A stretch of DNA of 64,000 bases from Capnocytophaga granulosa ATCC 51502 (GCF_000411115.1 NZ_KE150259.1:6684-70683); one strand, 5' to 3'; positions 12,278-21,148 are shown, numbered from the stretch's first letter. Made by a program: numbers and translations. Notes: generated by a model not told the origin, from the sequence alone.

Positions 12278-12358
12278 TCAGTGGTCAGACGTCAGTGGTC
12301 AGTTTTCAGTCTGTTGCGACTAATGGCTGATTACTGACATCAGACGTCTGACCACTGA
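12278..12358. repeat. Hairpin built from CAGTGGT-type heptamers
   Basis: Perfect 16-bp arms (TCAGTGGTCAGACGTC at 12278-12293 and its complement at 12343-12358) enclose about 49 bp. The left side reads as 7-mers CAGTGGT, CAGACGT, CAGTGGT, CAGTTTT, CAGTCTG. A second short array of TTAGTGG/TTAGTAG/TTAGCAG units lies at 12460-12495. Nothing else was recognised between 12359 and 12539. Confidence 0.8.
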
Positions 12359-12539
12359 ATAACGCTGCAAAATTACAACATTTCGGTTGGGGAAGTCAAG
12401 AAAACGCATAGTGAGAAGTAAGAATTTATACAATAAAAAATGGTGTTAAGTATTTAACAGTGGTTAGTGGTTAGTAGTTAGCAGTCAGCAGTTGAAAAAA
12501 AATAGAAAAATGTAAAGAAGGTGTTTGAGAAAAAAGTTG

Positions 12540-12547
12540 TATATTTG
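12540..12547 (+). promoter_or_regulatory. -7 element for the SPOR gene
   Basis: TATATTTG, 20 bp before the start codon; no well-placed TTG at 19-21 bp upstream was found. Confidence 0.5.
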
Positions 12548-12566
12548 CCCCTAAAAATCTTAGTTA

Positions 12567-12923
12567 ATGAAAAGGACTTGTTTTATAGCAACTATAGGCC
12601 TACTCCTTTTTGGGCAGTATGCCGTAGGGCAACAGATGAAAATCAATCAAAGCCAGCAGATTAAAGACCTTATGGAGGTCAAAAAAGAATTTGGGCAGCA
12701 GGAAAAGACCTACCAAATCCAGATATATAACGGCACTATCACCGAGGCAAATGAGGAGATCAAGCGCGCCTCTGGAAAGTACTCTTATCCATGTTTTTTG
12801 GCCTTTGAAACCCCTAACTACAAGGTGCGTATGGGGCAATTTCGCACCCGTTTGGAAGCGGAAAAAGCCCTTACTAAGGTCAAAAATATGTATCCAGCAG
12901 CATTTGTGATAGCACCTTACTAA
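12567..12923 (+). CDS. SPOR-domain protein, exported
   Basis: 118 residues: a signal peptide (MKRTCFIATIGLLLFGQYAVGQ) followed by a single SPOR-like domain. The second half, ETPNYKVRMGQFRTRLEAEK, is the usual SPOR core in which the protein reads peptidoglycan glycan strands lacking stem peptides. The protein is likely periplasmic and involved in septal or cell-wall turnover. The stop codon sits at the edge of a heptamer array. Confidence 0.82.
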   Translation: MKRTCFIATIGLLLFGQYAVGQQMKINQSQQIKDLMEVKKEFGQQEKTYQIQIYNGTITEANEEIKRASGKYSYPCFLAFETPNYKVRMGQFRTRLEAEKALTKVKNMYPAAFVIAPY

Positions 12924-13028
12924 TGATTAATGCCAATAACGATTAATGCCAGCAATAATGCCATTAATCATTAACCATTAATCATTTAATCATTAACCAT
13001 TAATCATTTAATCATTAATCATTAATAA
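12921..13028. repeat. Heptanucleotide array with inverted right arm
   Basis: TAATGAT/TAATGCC units at the left and inverted CATTAAT/CATTAAC units at the right; TAATGATTAATG (12921-12932) can pair with CATTAATCATTA (12963-12974). It overlaps the stop of the SPOR gene and ends 3 bp before the psd start codon. Confidence 0.88.
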
Positions 13029-13030
13029 AA

Positions 13031-13690
13031 ATGTTTTACAAAGCCCATAGAGAAGGAGCGAAGATTATATTGGTAAGTACCATTATAGCAGCGCTACTTT
13101 TTATACTTATAGACCAGTTTGTTCTAATAGAATGGCTTAGAATCGCCCTTATGCTGGTGGTTTTGGTCTTTTTTATTCTTATCCTACAGTTCTTTAGGAA
13201 TCCAAAGCGTCAGGCGCCTGTGAACCCTAATCATATCCTTTCCTCGGTAGATGGGAAGGTGGTGGTCATAGAGGAAGTAGAAGAGAATGAGTACTTTAAG
13301 GACAAGCGCCGAATGATCTCGGTGTTCATGTCGCCCCTGAATGTACATGTTACCCGCTATCCTATGAGTGGGCGAGTGGTCTATAGCAAATATCACCCAG
13401 GGAAGTACTTGGTGGCATGGCATCCTAAGGCCTCCGAAGAGAATGAACGTACCACAGTGGTGATTGAAAATGAGCAGTTTGGAAAAGTACTCTACCGACA
13501 AATAGCGGGCGCCTTGGCCAAACGCATTGTCAACTATGCCAAGGAAGGCGATATGGCTGTACAAGGCGCAGATGCAGGCTTTATCAAGTTTGGCTCACGT
13601 GTGGATATCTATCTGCCGCTGTCGGCTAAGGTGAAGGTTACCCTTGGGCAGAAAGTGAAGGGAGCCATAGACATTATAGCAGAGGTATAG
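13031..13690 (+). CDS. psd: Phosphatidylserine decarboxylase, short form
   Basis: 219 residues with two hydrophobic N-terminal segments (about 11-52) and the conserved core FRNPKRQ, SSVDGKVV, FMSPLNVHVTRYP and GFIKFGSRVD. Gly188-Ser189 is the expected self-cleavage site that generates the pyruvoyl prosthetic group, giving a large beta and small alpha chain. The enzyme makes phosphatidylethanolamine at the inner membrane. Length matches the shorter, archaeal-like Psd of Bacteroidetes. mutY follows after 2 bp. Confidence 0.95.
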   Translation: MFYKAHREGAKIILVSTIIAALLFILIDQFVLIEWLRIALMLVVLVFFILILQFFRNPKRQAPVNPNHILSSVDGKVVVIEEVEENEYFKDKRRMISVFMSPLNVHVTRYPMSGRVVYSKYHPGKYLVAWHPKASEENERTTVVIENEQFGKVLYRQIAGALAKRIVNYAKEGDMAVQGADAGFIKFGSRVDIYLPLSAKVKVTLGQKVKGAIDIIAEV

Positions 13691-13692
13691 CC

Positions 13693-14733
13693 TTGGAAGA
13701 AGCACCATTTGCCGATTTCTCACAGATTCTCTGTCGTTGGTATGCCGCCCATAAGCGAGATTTGCCATGGCGTGGAGAGCCAAACCCTTATTATGTGTGG
13801 CTTTCTGAGATTATCTTGCAACAGACTAGGGTTAGTCAAGGGCTACCATATTACCTGAATTTTGTCGAACAGTTTCCTACTGTTGCCGATTTGGCCAATG
13901 CCCCTGAAGAGCAGGTTCTTAAGGTATGGCAAGGCTTGGGCTACTATTCAAGAGCAAGGAACCTACAACAGGCCGCCCAGTATATCATGCGAGAGCTGGG
14001 GGGCGTATTCCCAACCACCTATGAGGGCTTGCTTGCACTCAAGGGAGTAGGTGACTATACTGCCAGTGCTGTAGCCTCTATCTGCTATAATGAAGCCAAG
14101 GCTGTGGTAGATGGCAATGTATATAGGGTGCTAAGCCGTATTTTTGATATAGAAACACCTATCAATACCACCGAAGGAGTAAAGTATTTTAGGAAACTAG
14201 CCTACCAGCTGTTAGACAAAGAGCGGGCAGGGGAGTACAACCAAGCGATAATGGAGTTTGGCGCTCTCCAGTGCAAGCCACAATCACCTGATTGTATGGG
14301 CTGTGTGATGCAAGCCAAGTGCTTAGCCTACCACAGAGGCAAGGTGGAGCAGCTACCTGTAAAGCTACCCAAGGTGAAGATACGCCAACGCTATTTTCAC
14401 TATTGTGTACTCTCCGATAGACGCGGATATACACAAGTGCAAAGGCGTGGAGAGGGAGATATATGGCATGGACTTTATGAATTTCCATTGGTGGAAACTC
14501 AGACCGCTCTATCGCAGGAGGAAGTTTGGGCTTTGCTCAACGAGAAGTATCCCCAAGCAGCAACTATTGCCTACCCCAAGCAAACCTATATGCACAAGCT
14601 CACCCACCAGCATTTGCACGTGTCGTTTTGGCATATAACCTTGGTAGAAAATCTTACAGAGGGAATTCCTTTTGTGGACTTGAAACAGTACCCAATGCCT
14701 GTAGTGATACAAAAATACATTGATAATTGTTAA
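13693..14733 (+). CDS. mutY: A/G-specific adenine DNA glycosylase MutY
   Basis: 346 residues from a TTG start; no ATG exists before the conserved region, and the TTG sits 2 bp after the psd stop. The glycosylase domain has the catalytic Glu39 (SEIILQQTRV), the helix-hairpin-helix LKGVGDYTASAV and Asp140 in VVDGNVYRV. The [4Fe-4S] cluster ligands Cys194, Cys201, Cys204 and Cys210 have the usual C-x6-C-x2-C-x5-C spacing. A NUDIX-like C-terminal domain, which recognises 8-oxoG, follows (about 230-346). It removes adenine mispaired with 8-oxoguanine. ssb, gldE and gldD follow in the order common in Flavobacteria. Confidence 0.96.
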   Translation: MEEAPFADFSQILCRWYAAHKRDLPWRGEPNPYYVWLSEIILQQTRVSQGLPYYLNFVEQFPTVADLANAPEEQVLKVWQGLGYYSRARNLQQAAQYIMRELGGVFPTTYEGLLALKGVGDYTASAVASICYNEAKAVVDGNVYRVLSRIFDIETPINTTEGVKYFRKLAYQLLDKERAGEYNQAIMEFGALQCKPQSPDCMGCVMQAKCLAYHRGKVEQLPVKLPKVKIRQRYFHYCVLSDRRGYTQVQRRGEGDIWHGLYEFPLVETQTALSQEEVWALLNEKYPQAATIAYPKQTYMHKLTHQHLHVSFWHITLVENLTEGIPFVDLKQYPMPVVIQKYIDNC

Positions 14734-14766
14734 TTGTCAATGGTTGATACTATTAATTATTATAAA

Positions 14767-15225
14767 ATGAACGGAACTTTAAATAAAGTCATGCTGATCG
14801 GTCGCTTAGGAAGTGATGTAAAACTCACTTATTTTGAGAAGGATAGCTGTGTGGGGCAGGTATCTTTGGCCACCGATGAGTCCTATACCGATAAGACCAC
14901 CCAGCAGAAGGTGGAAAACACCCAATGGCATAATATAGTGCTATATAACAAGTTGGCCGAACGTGTAGAAAAATATGCCAAGAAAGGCGACTTGATCTAT
15001 GTAGAGGGAAGATTGCGTACCCGACAATATCAGGCACAGGACGGCTCCACCCGCTATGTGACAGAGGTGGTAGCGCAGGATACCAGTTTTCTTTCTTCTA
15101 AGAGAAATACCCCACAAGAGGGAACAGCTACAACTCAAGGAACAGTTAGTACCCCTCAAAAGGCAGCTGAAACGCCTGAAAAACTGACGGATACCCCCTC
15201 ACAAGAGGGCAATGTACCCTTCTAA
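14767..15225 (+). CDS. ssb: Single-stranded DNA-binding protein
   Basis: 152 residues starting MNGTLNKVMLIGRLGSDVKL, the standard OB-fold opening; an upstream in-frame ATG only adds residues from a short repeat. The OB domain covers about residues 1-105, followed by a flexible Thr/Pro/Gln tail ending EGNVPF. Bacterial SSB tails usually end DDDIPF or similar; this one is much less acidic, yet a different gene in this window (22379) has the classical tail. SSB coats single-stranded DNA in replication and repair. Confidence 0.95.
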   Translation: MNGTLNKVMLIGRLGSDVKLTYFEKDSCVGQVSLATDESYTDKTTQQKVENTQWHNIVLYNKLAERVEKYAKKGDLIYVEGRLRTRQYQAQDGSTRYVTEVVAQDTSFLSSKRNTPQEGTATTQGTVSTPQKAAETPEKLTDTPSQEGNVPF

Positions 15226-15276
15226 AAGAGAAAAGGACACTCGTGAAGTCCTTATTGTATAACTAAACATTTAATT

Positions 15277-16572
15277 TTGGACACAGAATCGTCGATACTC
15301 CAATCATTAACCCCCTCTACGGTGGATTTGCTCATCAGAGCGCTTATTTTTATACTACTTTTAGCTTGTTCTGCCCTTATATCGGGATCAGAAACAGCTT
15401 TGTTCTCGCTGTCTTCGACCGAGGTGGAAGAGGAAGAGCAGAAGGACAGTAGTTCACTTATAGTACAACTACTCAAGCGACCACAGAAACTATTGGCTAC
15501 TTTGCTTATAGCCAATAACTTGGTAAATTTGTCTATCGTTTTGGTCTTTGACCCCTTGGGAGATTTCCTTTTTGGAGGTATGAACGAGTGGGTAAGGGCA
15601 ATCTTTGAGGTAGGTATCCTTACTTTTGTCATACTTCTTTGTGGGGAAATCCTGCCTAAGATATACGCTAGTCGCAATAATCTTATCTTTGCCCAACGCG
15701 TAGCCCCCATTATTAAGTTTATGGATCTATGCTTGACCCCAGTGAGTGCTATTATGACCCTCTTCACCTCGTTTGTCAATAATAAGCTCCGCAAAAGTTC
15801 TTCTATTTCGGTAGGGCAACTCTCTCAAGCACTGGAGCTTACCTCGCAGGAGGACACCACTCGTGAGGAGCATAAAATTCTCTCAGGCATTGTTTCCTTT
15901 GGTAATACCGATATACGAGCCGTCATGCACCCTCGTATAGATATCTCGGCTATAGATGAGACAATGACTTACCCAGAAGTATTGGCTTTTATCCAAGAAA
16001 ATGGTTATTCTAGAGTGCCTGTATATCAGGATAATATAGATAATATCACAGGGATTATTTACGCCAAAGACCTCTTGCCTTATCTCGATGAAAAGGATTT
16101 TGACTGGAAGCGTATCAAGCGCAAGGCCTTTTTTGTACCAGATAACAAGAAGCTCGATGACCTGTTGGCAGAATTTCAACAGAAGAAAATCCACTTAGCC
16201 ATAGTGGTGGATGAGTATGGAGGCACTTTAGGCGTGGTAACCCTTGAAGATGTCATAGAGGAGATCGTAGGGGAAATCAGCGATGAGTACGATGCAGAAG
16301 ATGCCTTCTATACCAAGTTGGACGAGAATAACTTCCTTTTTGACGGCAAGACTTCCCTAAAGGATTTCTACCGCGTACTTGCCGTACCAGAGGATGTAGA
16401 GGAGCATTTTGAGAAGATACGAGGGGAAAGTGAGACCTTAGCAGGCTTCCTCTTGGAACTTATTGAGGCTTTCCCAGAGAAAAAACAGGTAATACCTTTT
16501 GAAAACTACACCTTTACCATAGAGGATATAGATAAAAAACGAATCAAACAGCTAAAAGTAACCATCAAATGA
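15277..16572 (+). CDS. gldE: Gliding motility-associated protein GldE (CNNM/CorC type)
   Basis: 431 residues from a TTG start; the next methionine is far inside the membrane domain. An N-terminal DUF21/CNNM membrane domain (about 1-190, LLIRALIFILLLACSALISG) precedes a pair of CBS domains (about 200-330, SRVPVYQDNIDNITGIIYAK and VVDEYGGTLGVVTLEDVIEE) and a CorC/HlyC C-terminal domain. In Flavobacterium, GldE is linked to GldD and to assembly of the gliding/T9SS machinery; the biochemical role is unknown. Its stop overlaps the gldD start as ATGA. Confidence 0.92.
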   Translation: MDTESSILQSLTPSTVDLLIRALIFILLLACSALISGSETALFSLSSTEVEEEEQKDSSSLIVQLLKRPQKLLATLLIANNLVNLSIVLVFDPLGDFLFGGMNEWVRAIFEVGILTFVILLCGEILPKIYASRNNLIFAQRVAPIIKFMDLCLTPVSAIMTLFTSFVNNKLRKSSSISVGQLSQALELTSQEDTTREEHKILSGIVSFGNTDIRAVMHPRIDISAIDETMTYPEVLAFIQENGYSRVPVYQDNIDNITGIIYAKDLLPYLDEKDFDWKRIKRKAFFVPDNKKLDDLLAEFQQKKIHLAIVVDEYGGTLGVVTLEDVIEEIVGEISDEYDAEDAFYTKLDENNFLFDGKTSLKDFYRVLAVPEDVEEHFEKIRGESETLAGFLLELIEAFPEKKQVIPFENYTFTIEDIDKKRIKQLKVTIK

Positions 16573-17123
16573 GGAGCAAATTACTAATGAGTTGTTGTAT
16601 AGGGCTGCTTTTGGTAGCCTGTGGAGGTGATTTACAGCCTAAACCCAAGGCCTTTCTGCGTTTGGATTATCCAGAGGCACAGTATGATACCCTCAAGGGG
16701 GAAACGCCTTTTTCGTTTGAGAAAAACACCTATGCCAAAGTAAGCACCAAGCAGGGGTATAGTCTTAATCTGGACTATCCCGCCATGCGAGCCACTATAT
16801 ATATTACCTATAAGCCCGTGAAGGACAACCTTGTAAAGCTGCTCAAGGATGCTCAGAACCTTACCTATGAGCATACCATCAAGGCTACCAATATAGTGGA
16901 GCAGCCTTACCTAAATACCAAAGACAAGGTATATGGCATGTTCTATGAAGTAGATGGCAATGCGGCCTCGCAATCCCAATTCTATATTACCGATAGTACG
17001 CGGCACTTTCTCACAGGCTCTATCTACTTTAGAGTACGCCCCAACTATGACTCTATCTACCCAGCAGCGATGTATCTGAAGAAGGATATACGCCGTATTA
17101 TGGAAACCACTCATTGGAAATAA
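16569..17123 (+). CDS. gldD: Gliding motility lipoprotein GldD
   Basis: 184 residues with a lipoprotein signal ending in LLLVAC, Cys18 being the lipidated residue. The mature sequence (PKPKAFLRLDYPEAQYD..., FYEVDGNAASQSQFYITDS) matches GldD, a lipoprotein essential for gliding and T9SS function in Flavobacterium. Four-base overlap with gldE indicates translational coupling. The next gene starts 1 bp after its stop. Confidence 0.93.
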   Translation: MRSKLLMSCCIGLLLVACGGDLQPKPKAFLRLDYPEAQYDTLKGETPFSFEKNTYAKVSTKQGYSLNLDYPAMRATIYITYKPVKDNLVKLLKDAQNLTYEHTIKATNIVEQPYLNTKDKVYGMFYEVDGNAASQSQFYITDSTRHFLTGSIYFRVRPNYDSIYPAAMYLKKDIRRIMETTHWK

Positions 17124-17124
17124 G

Positions 17125-17547
17125 ATGCAAGAGTATATATTTGTTATACTTACCTCACTGCTGTTCTCTTGTGATCGCAAGGATTACCAGCGCAACCCCT
17201 TTTTGCAGGAGGCCAAATTCACCACTATGCTTAATCTGCGCTTAGCCGAGTATAATAAACTGAGAATTCCAGGGGGAGTGGTTATGGTAGATAATGTAGG
17301 GCTGCGGGGAATTGTGGTAGCCAATATAGGCAATAACTATATGGCTTGGGAGCGTGCCTGCCCCTCGCAAGCGCTTTCCACTTGTAGCCAGATGACCCTT
17401 GAGGACGATCACCTATTCATGCTATGTCCTTGTAATGGGGTAAGATACAACCTGCTCAATGGCCAACCCCAGTCAGGGGCAAGCACTTATCCTATGCTCA
17501 ACTATCAGGTAGTCAAGCAAGGCGATGCTTTAATAATATCCAATTAG
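17125..17547 (+). CDS. Rieske-like lipoprotein with altered cluster ligands
   Basis: 140 residues with a short lipoprotein leader (LLFSC, Cys16). Residues about 45-140 have the shape of a Rieske domain: ERACPSQALSTC, then LCPCNGVRYNLLNGQPQSG and a final beta segment. A true Rieske [2Fe-2S] protein has Cys-x-His and Cys-x-x-His. Here Cys79 and Cys101 are kept, but the histidine positions hold Ser81 and Asn104, while Cys87 and Cys103 are extra. It may bind a different cluster or none. It sits 1 bp after gldD and abuts the next gene, so it belongs to the gld operon. Confidence 0.75.
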   Translation: MQEYIFVILTSLLFSCDRKDYQRNPFLQEAKFTTMLNLRLAEYNKLRIPGGVVMVDNVGLRGIVVANIGNNYMAWERACPSQALSTCSQMTLEDDHLFMLCPCNGVRYNLLNGQPQSGASTYPMLNYQVVKQGDALIISN

Positions 17548-18471
17548 ATGCTTTATAACTTTCTCCAAACCAACAAAAACAGCCATTTTTTTCTGCTCTA
17601 TGGGCTGGGTGTCTTGCAGATGATACTCTATAGGTATCTGCTGCTGGAGCTACCTATAACGGCATTTTCCATAGCCGAAACCCTACTGATGTGCTTGCTG
17701 CTTTTGGTTAATACCTCTACTATAAGCTTTATAATTAGAAAAAACCAACTCAGTGAGGGCAATCTCTTAGTCTTGTTTTTTTGGTTAGCTCTGAGTATGC
17801 TTTTCCCTGAACTGTATAAGGATAGTATGGTTATGCTGGCCAACACCTGTATTCTACTGGTTATTCTCCAAATTATGCAGTCACATAGTATTGCGGATGG
17901 CAGACAGGCTTTTTTTGATATTTCGGTACTGATTTTCTTAGCCAGTTTGTTCTTTTTGCCGTCCTTCTTGGCCTTATTGCTACTTTGGATACAGATACTT
18001 ACCTCTGGAGGGAAGAAGTTTCGTAATTTTCTGATTCCTTTGGTTGTTTTTGCGATGCTTTTTGTCATTCTTTTGGCAGTAGCACTTCTTTTGGGCTGGC
18101 AAAATGAGTTGTTTTTACGTTTTTATTACCTACCTACCTTTGATTTTTTTTCATTTTTACAATACAAATATGTGCCACTCTTAGGGATTCTTTTGTTCAA
18201 TCTCTTTTTTACTTCATGGCTACTGAAGAAGACCTATAAGCGCTATTATGCCACTTTCTTTATCAGTTTAGTTTTGGTAGGTATCGTAGGGGTAGTGCTA
18301 CATGAAAACAAAAATGCTGTAGGATGGCTTTATTTTACCTTTCCTACAGCACTTTCGGCTATGATGCTCATAGAGGGCATTAAGCGACCTTGGCTTAGAG
18401 AATCCTTGTTGTGGTTCTTTGTCTTATTACAAGTGGCCGCTCTTATGATAGGCCGCCCCTATTTGCTCTAA
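17548..18471 (+). CDS. DUF6427-like polytopic membrane protein
   Basis: 307 residues with about nine to ten hydrophobic segments (for example ISVLIFLASLFFLPSFLALL and VFAMLFVILLAVALLLGW) and few soluble loops. It resembles the DUF6427 inner-membrane family of Flavobacteriaceae, whose function is unknown. The ATG follows the previous stop directly. Its 3' end overlaps the convergent rseP gene by 4 bp, so no space is left for a terminator between them. Confidence 0.7.
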   Translation: MLYNFLQTNKNSHFFLLYGLGVLQMILYRYLLLELPITAFSIAETLLMCLLLLVNTSTISFIIRKNQLSEGNLLVLFFWLALSMLFPELYKDSMVMLANTCILLVILQIMQSHSIADGRQAFFDISVLIFLASLFFLPSFLALLLLWIQILTSGGKKFRNFLIPLVVFAMLFVILLAVALLLGWQNELFLRFYYLPTFDFFSFLQYKYVPLLGILLFNLFFTSWLLKKTYKRYYATFFISLVLVGIVGVVLHENKNAVGWLYFTFPTALSAMMLIEGIKRPWLRESLLWFFVLLQVAALMIGRPYLL

Positions 18472-19787
18472 TGACCGCCTGTAATCCAGCGGTAGATATC
18501 GTTACCATTGGCATAGAGTAGTAAGGCCAAAAGGATAAAGAAGCCTACCATTTGGGCATATTCCAAGACCTTTTCGCTGGGCTTTCTGCCTGTAATCATC
18601 TCATAAATGAGGAAAACAATATGCCCCCCATCTAGGGCAGGGATAGGGAGTATGTTCATGAAAGCCAATATAATAGAAATCAGCGCTGTACTCTCCCAGA
18701 AGCGTTGCCAATCCCAAGAGATGTCAAACATCTTGGCCATGGAAGCAAAGCCCCCTACTTGGTTAGCGCCTTTCTTGGTGAAGATATACTTGAACTGTAC
18801 GGCATAATCATGTAGTGTCCAGTAACCATAGCTAATCCCCTCGGAGATAGAGGAGAAGAAGGAGTAATCCACATGGGTTGTTTTGTTGTCATAGTATTGT
18901 GTGGCTATAACCCCTAAGATTCCCTCTTTAGGTGTGATGGTGAGGTCTTTGAGCTGGCTACCACGAAGGATTTGCAAGGTGTTCTCTCCTTCCTTGATAA
19001 GCGGCTTGAGCTGGTCAAAGAAGGCGATTTTCTGCCCATTGATCATCACGATATGGTCGCCCTTTTCAAGTCCTGCTTTGCTTGCAGGAGAGTTTACCAT
19101 AACACTATCAATCTCGGTCGTACGGCGCTTTATGAAGGGCAAGGGCACCTTATCGGAGTGGAAAACCTGCATACCGAGACTATCAGGTACTGCAATGGTC
19201 TGCACGGAGCCATCGGCTTTCTGTACGGTGATGTTCTCTATATGGCGGGTGAGGATCATACGATTGATAGCGAAAGTGTTGGTAAGGTCTTTCCCATTAA
19301 CTTTTAGGGGAATATCCCCATCCGAGAAGCCATAGGACTTCATAGTTTGGCTTACTTCATACCCATTGGGTACATCGGAAGGGCGGATTTCATCTTTGCC
19401 CCATATACTGAAGATCATGGCGTAGAGAAGGATACCCAAGATAAGGTTGACCGTAACCCCACCGATCATAATAATCAAGCGTTGCCATGCGGGTTTGCTA
19501 CGGAACTCCCAAGGCTGGGCGGGTTGCGCCATTTGTTCCTTATCCATACTCTCGTCAATCATGCCAGCTATCTTCACATAGCCTCCTAAGGGTAACCAAC
19601 CGATACCATAGACTGTTTCCCCTATTTTCTTCTTGAATAAGGCAAACTTGACATCAAAGAACAAGAAGAACTTCTCTACCCTTGTTTTAAATAATTTGGC
19701 GGGTATGAAGTGCCCTAACTCGTGGAGAATCACTAAGATAGATAAACATAACAGTAGCTGACCTGCACGAATAAAAAATGCTTCCAT
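18468..19787 (-). CDS. rseP: Site-2 protease RseP
   Basis: 439 residues of the M50 family. The zinc motif HELGH is at residues 22-26 in the first membrane segment and the second ligand region PALDGGHIVFL lies near residue 390. Two PDZ-like regions are visible in the periplasmic part; the later one includes SPASKAGLEKGDHIVMING. It cuts transmembrane anti-sigma factors or signal peptides within the membrane. The start ATG lies just behind its own promoter. Confidence 0.95.
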   Translation of the reverse strand: MEAFFIRAGQLLLCLSILVILHELGHFIPAKLFKTRVEKFFLFFDVKFALFKKKIGETVYGIGWLPLGGYVKIAGMIDESMDKEQMAQPAQPWEFRSKPAWQRLIIMIGGVTVNLILGILLYAMIFSIWGKDEIRPSDVPNGYEVSQTMKSYGFSDGDIPLKVNGKDLTNTFAINRMILTRHIENITVQKADGSVQTIAVPDSLGMQVFHSDKVPLPFIKRRTTEIDSVMVNSPASKAGLEKGDHIVMINGQKIAFFDQLKPLIKEGENTLQILRGSQLKDLTITPKEGILGVIATQYYDNKTTHVDYSFFSSISEGISYGYWTLHDYAVQFKYIFTKKGANQVGGFASMAKMFDISWDWQRFWESTALISIILAFMNILPIPALDGGHIVFLIYEMITGRKPSEKVLEYAQMVGFFILLALLLYANGNDIYRWITGGH

Positions 19788-19806
19788 TAGTATTATTTTT
19801 AGGCTG

Positions 19807-19837
19807 CAAAAATAGGAATTAATTAGCTAATTAGCAA
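19807..19837 (-). promoter_or_regulatory. Promoter for rseP
   Basis: Minus-strand TTG (19837-19835), 20 bp, TATTTTTG (19814-19807), 20 bp before the start. Confidence 0.7.
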
Positions 19838-19939
19838 AATAATTTGACAATGAGTCAATGAGCTAATTGGAAAATTGACAAATCAATCAAAGTCTCGTTA
19901 ATTAACAAATTATCATTAATCATTAACAAATAAACTTTG

Positions 19940-19947
19940 TATTTTTG
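19940..19947 (+). promoter_or_regulatory. -7 element for the coiled-coil protein gene
   Basis: TATTTTTG, 23 bp before the start codon. The upstream sequence is repeat-like (TCATTAATCATTAAC) and offers no clear -33 box. Confidence 0.5.
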
Positions 19948-19969
19948 CCCCGAAAATTTAAAAATTAAT

Positions 19970-20551
19970 ATGATGAAGAAAATCACATTATTATTATTCT
20001 TAGCAGTAGGTTCTTTTGCCTCTGCACAGTCTTTGGACACTCTAAAATTGGATACTACTAACGAGCAAAGATTAGAAGAGCTCAAAGCAAAAGCCGATGC
20101 AGAGAAGCAACAATTAGAAGCTCAAAAAGAAGCTGCAAAACAACAAGAAGCAGCTAACGAAATGGCTAAAAAGGAAATGAAGCTCAAAGAAAAACAGCAA
20201 AAAGAAGCTGAGAAATTGGCAAAACAACAACAAAAACAAGCTGAAAGAGAGCAAAAAGCCAAAGAAAGAGAGCAAAAAGCAGCAGAAAAGGCTGCAAAAG
20301 AGCAACAAAAACGTGCAGAGAAAAAACAGAAAGCACAAGACAAGCTCGCTAAGGCGAAGTTAAAGGTTAGCAAAGTACAAGCAGAGTACGACAAGCAAGA
20401 CTTGAAAATAAAAGAACAATCAGCAAAAGGTAAGCTCTCTGCTGAAAAAGAGTTAAAGCTACGTACTAAACTATTGAAAACAAAATCTAAGCTTATAGAT
20501 GCTCAATCTAAAGTAAATGACTTAGAGATAGAAGTACAAAGACTTAATTAG
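19970..20551 (+). CDS. Exported coiled-coil protein rich in Lys, Glu, Gln and Ala
   Basis: 193 residues from the first of two adjacent ATG codons. A signal peptide (MMKKITLLLFLAVGSFASAQ) is followed by almost pure heptad-rich coiled coil (KEKQQKEAEKLAKQQQKQAE and similar) up to the C terminus. The extreme composition resembles TolA-like or periplasmic linker proteins, but there is no TolA C-terminal domain and no anchor, so the protein should be periplasmic. Function unknown. A textbook terminator follows. Confidence 0.8.
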   Translation: MMKKITLLLFLAVGSFASAQSLDTLKLDTTNEQRLEELKAKADAEKQQLEAQKEAAKQQEAANEMAKKEMKLKEKQQKEAEKLAKQQQKQAEREQKAKEREQKAAEKAAKEQQKRAEKKQKAQDKLAKAKLKVSKVQAEYDKQDLKIKEQSAKGKLSAEKELKLRTKLLKTKSKLIDAQSKVNDLEIEVQRLN

Positions 20552-20587
20552 TGACTAAAGGAAAGTGACTAATAATTACTAGAAACT

Positions 20588-20618
20588 AAAAGGTTGCCCT
20601 CTTCAGGCAACCTTTTTT
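20588..20618. terminator. Rho-independent terminator
   Basis: Stem AAAAGGTTGCC/GGCAACCTTTT with a 7-base loop and a T run, between convergent genes. Confidence 0.9.
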
Positions 20619-20633
20619 AGTACAATTTAAGTT

Positions 20634-21128
20634 CTATTGTGCAGCAGGGATACTATCTTGAGCTTCAGGTGCATCGTCAGGAGTAGTGTCGTCCTCTTCA
20701 GGGATATTTGTCTCATCTTCATCATGGTCATGCGCACCACCACCTTGCTCTTTGCCTCCTTGTTCTTTGTCGATAGAGACAAGCCATTTGCCATCTACCT
20801 TCTTTAGATCAAGGGAAGTCTCTTTCTCAGATTCCTTTGTTTTGTAATATACCTTTGCCTTGTCACCATTTTCCTCTACTTTGGTAATAATAAAATCGTC
20901 ATCATGGGCATTGGCTTTTGCTTTATCAGCTTCCTCACCTTTGGAAAAGCTTTCCATAAGGGAGAGGAGATCCTGAGTGTCCTTGTCACAATATTTCTTT
21001 GCTTCTTTAAAATCAAGTTTGTTGACTGCTTTTAGGAATTTCCCAGCCACCGCTTTAGGGTTGTTACTAGAGCAAGAGACCAAGAAAAGCCCTAAGAGAA
21101 GCGAAAAGGTTAAAAGAATTTTTCTCAT
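20634..21128 (-). CDS. DUF4878-type lipoprotein
   Basis: 164 residues with a lipoprotein signal (LFLVSC, Cys19). Residues 25-125 look like a DUF4878/NTF2-like domain: VAGKFLKAVNKLDFKEAKKY, then YYKTKESEKETSLDLKKVDG and KWLVSIDKE. The last 40 residues are a disordered acidic tail with a His/Asp cluster (HDHDEDE). The gene lies 20 bp after ackA. Function unknown. Confidence 0.8.
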   Translation of the reverse strand: MRKILLTFSLLLGLFLVSCSSNNPKAVAGKFLKAVNKLDFKEAKKYCDKDTQDLLSLMESFSKGEEADKAKANAHDDDFIITKVEENGDKAKVYYKTKESEKETSLDLKKVDGKWLVSIDKEQGGKEQGGGAHDHDEDETNIPEEDDTTPDDAPEAQDSIPAAQ

Positions 21129-21148
21129 GTTTATAAGGGATTAAAGGG

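Noticed and set aside
20114..20394. Hydrophobic Phe/Leu- and Cys/Ser-rich minus-strand frames opposite the coiled-coil gene
   Set aside because: They are the complement of Lys/Glu/Gln codons and not a real membrane protein.
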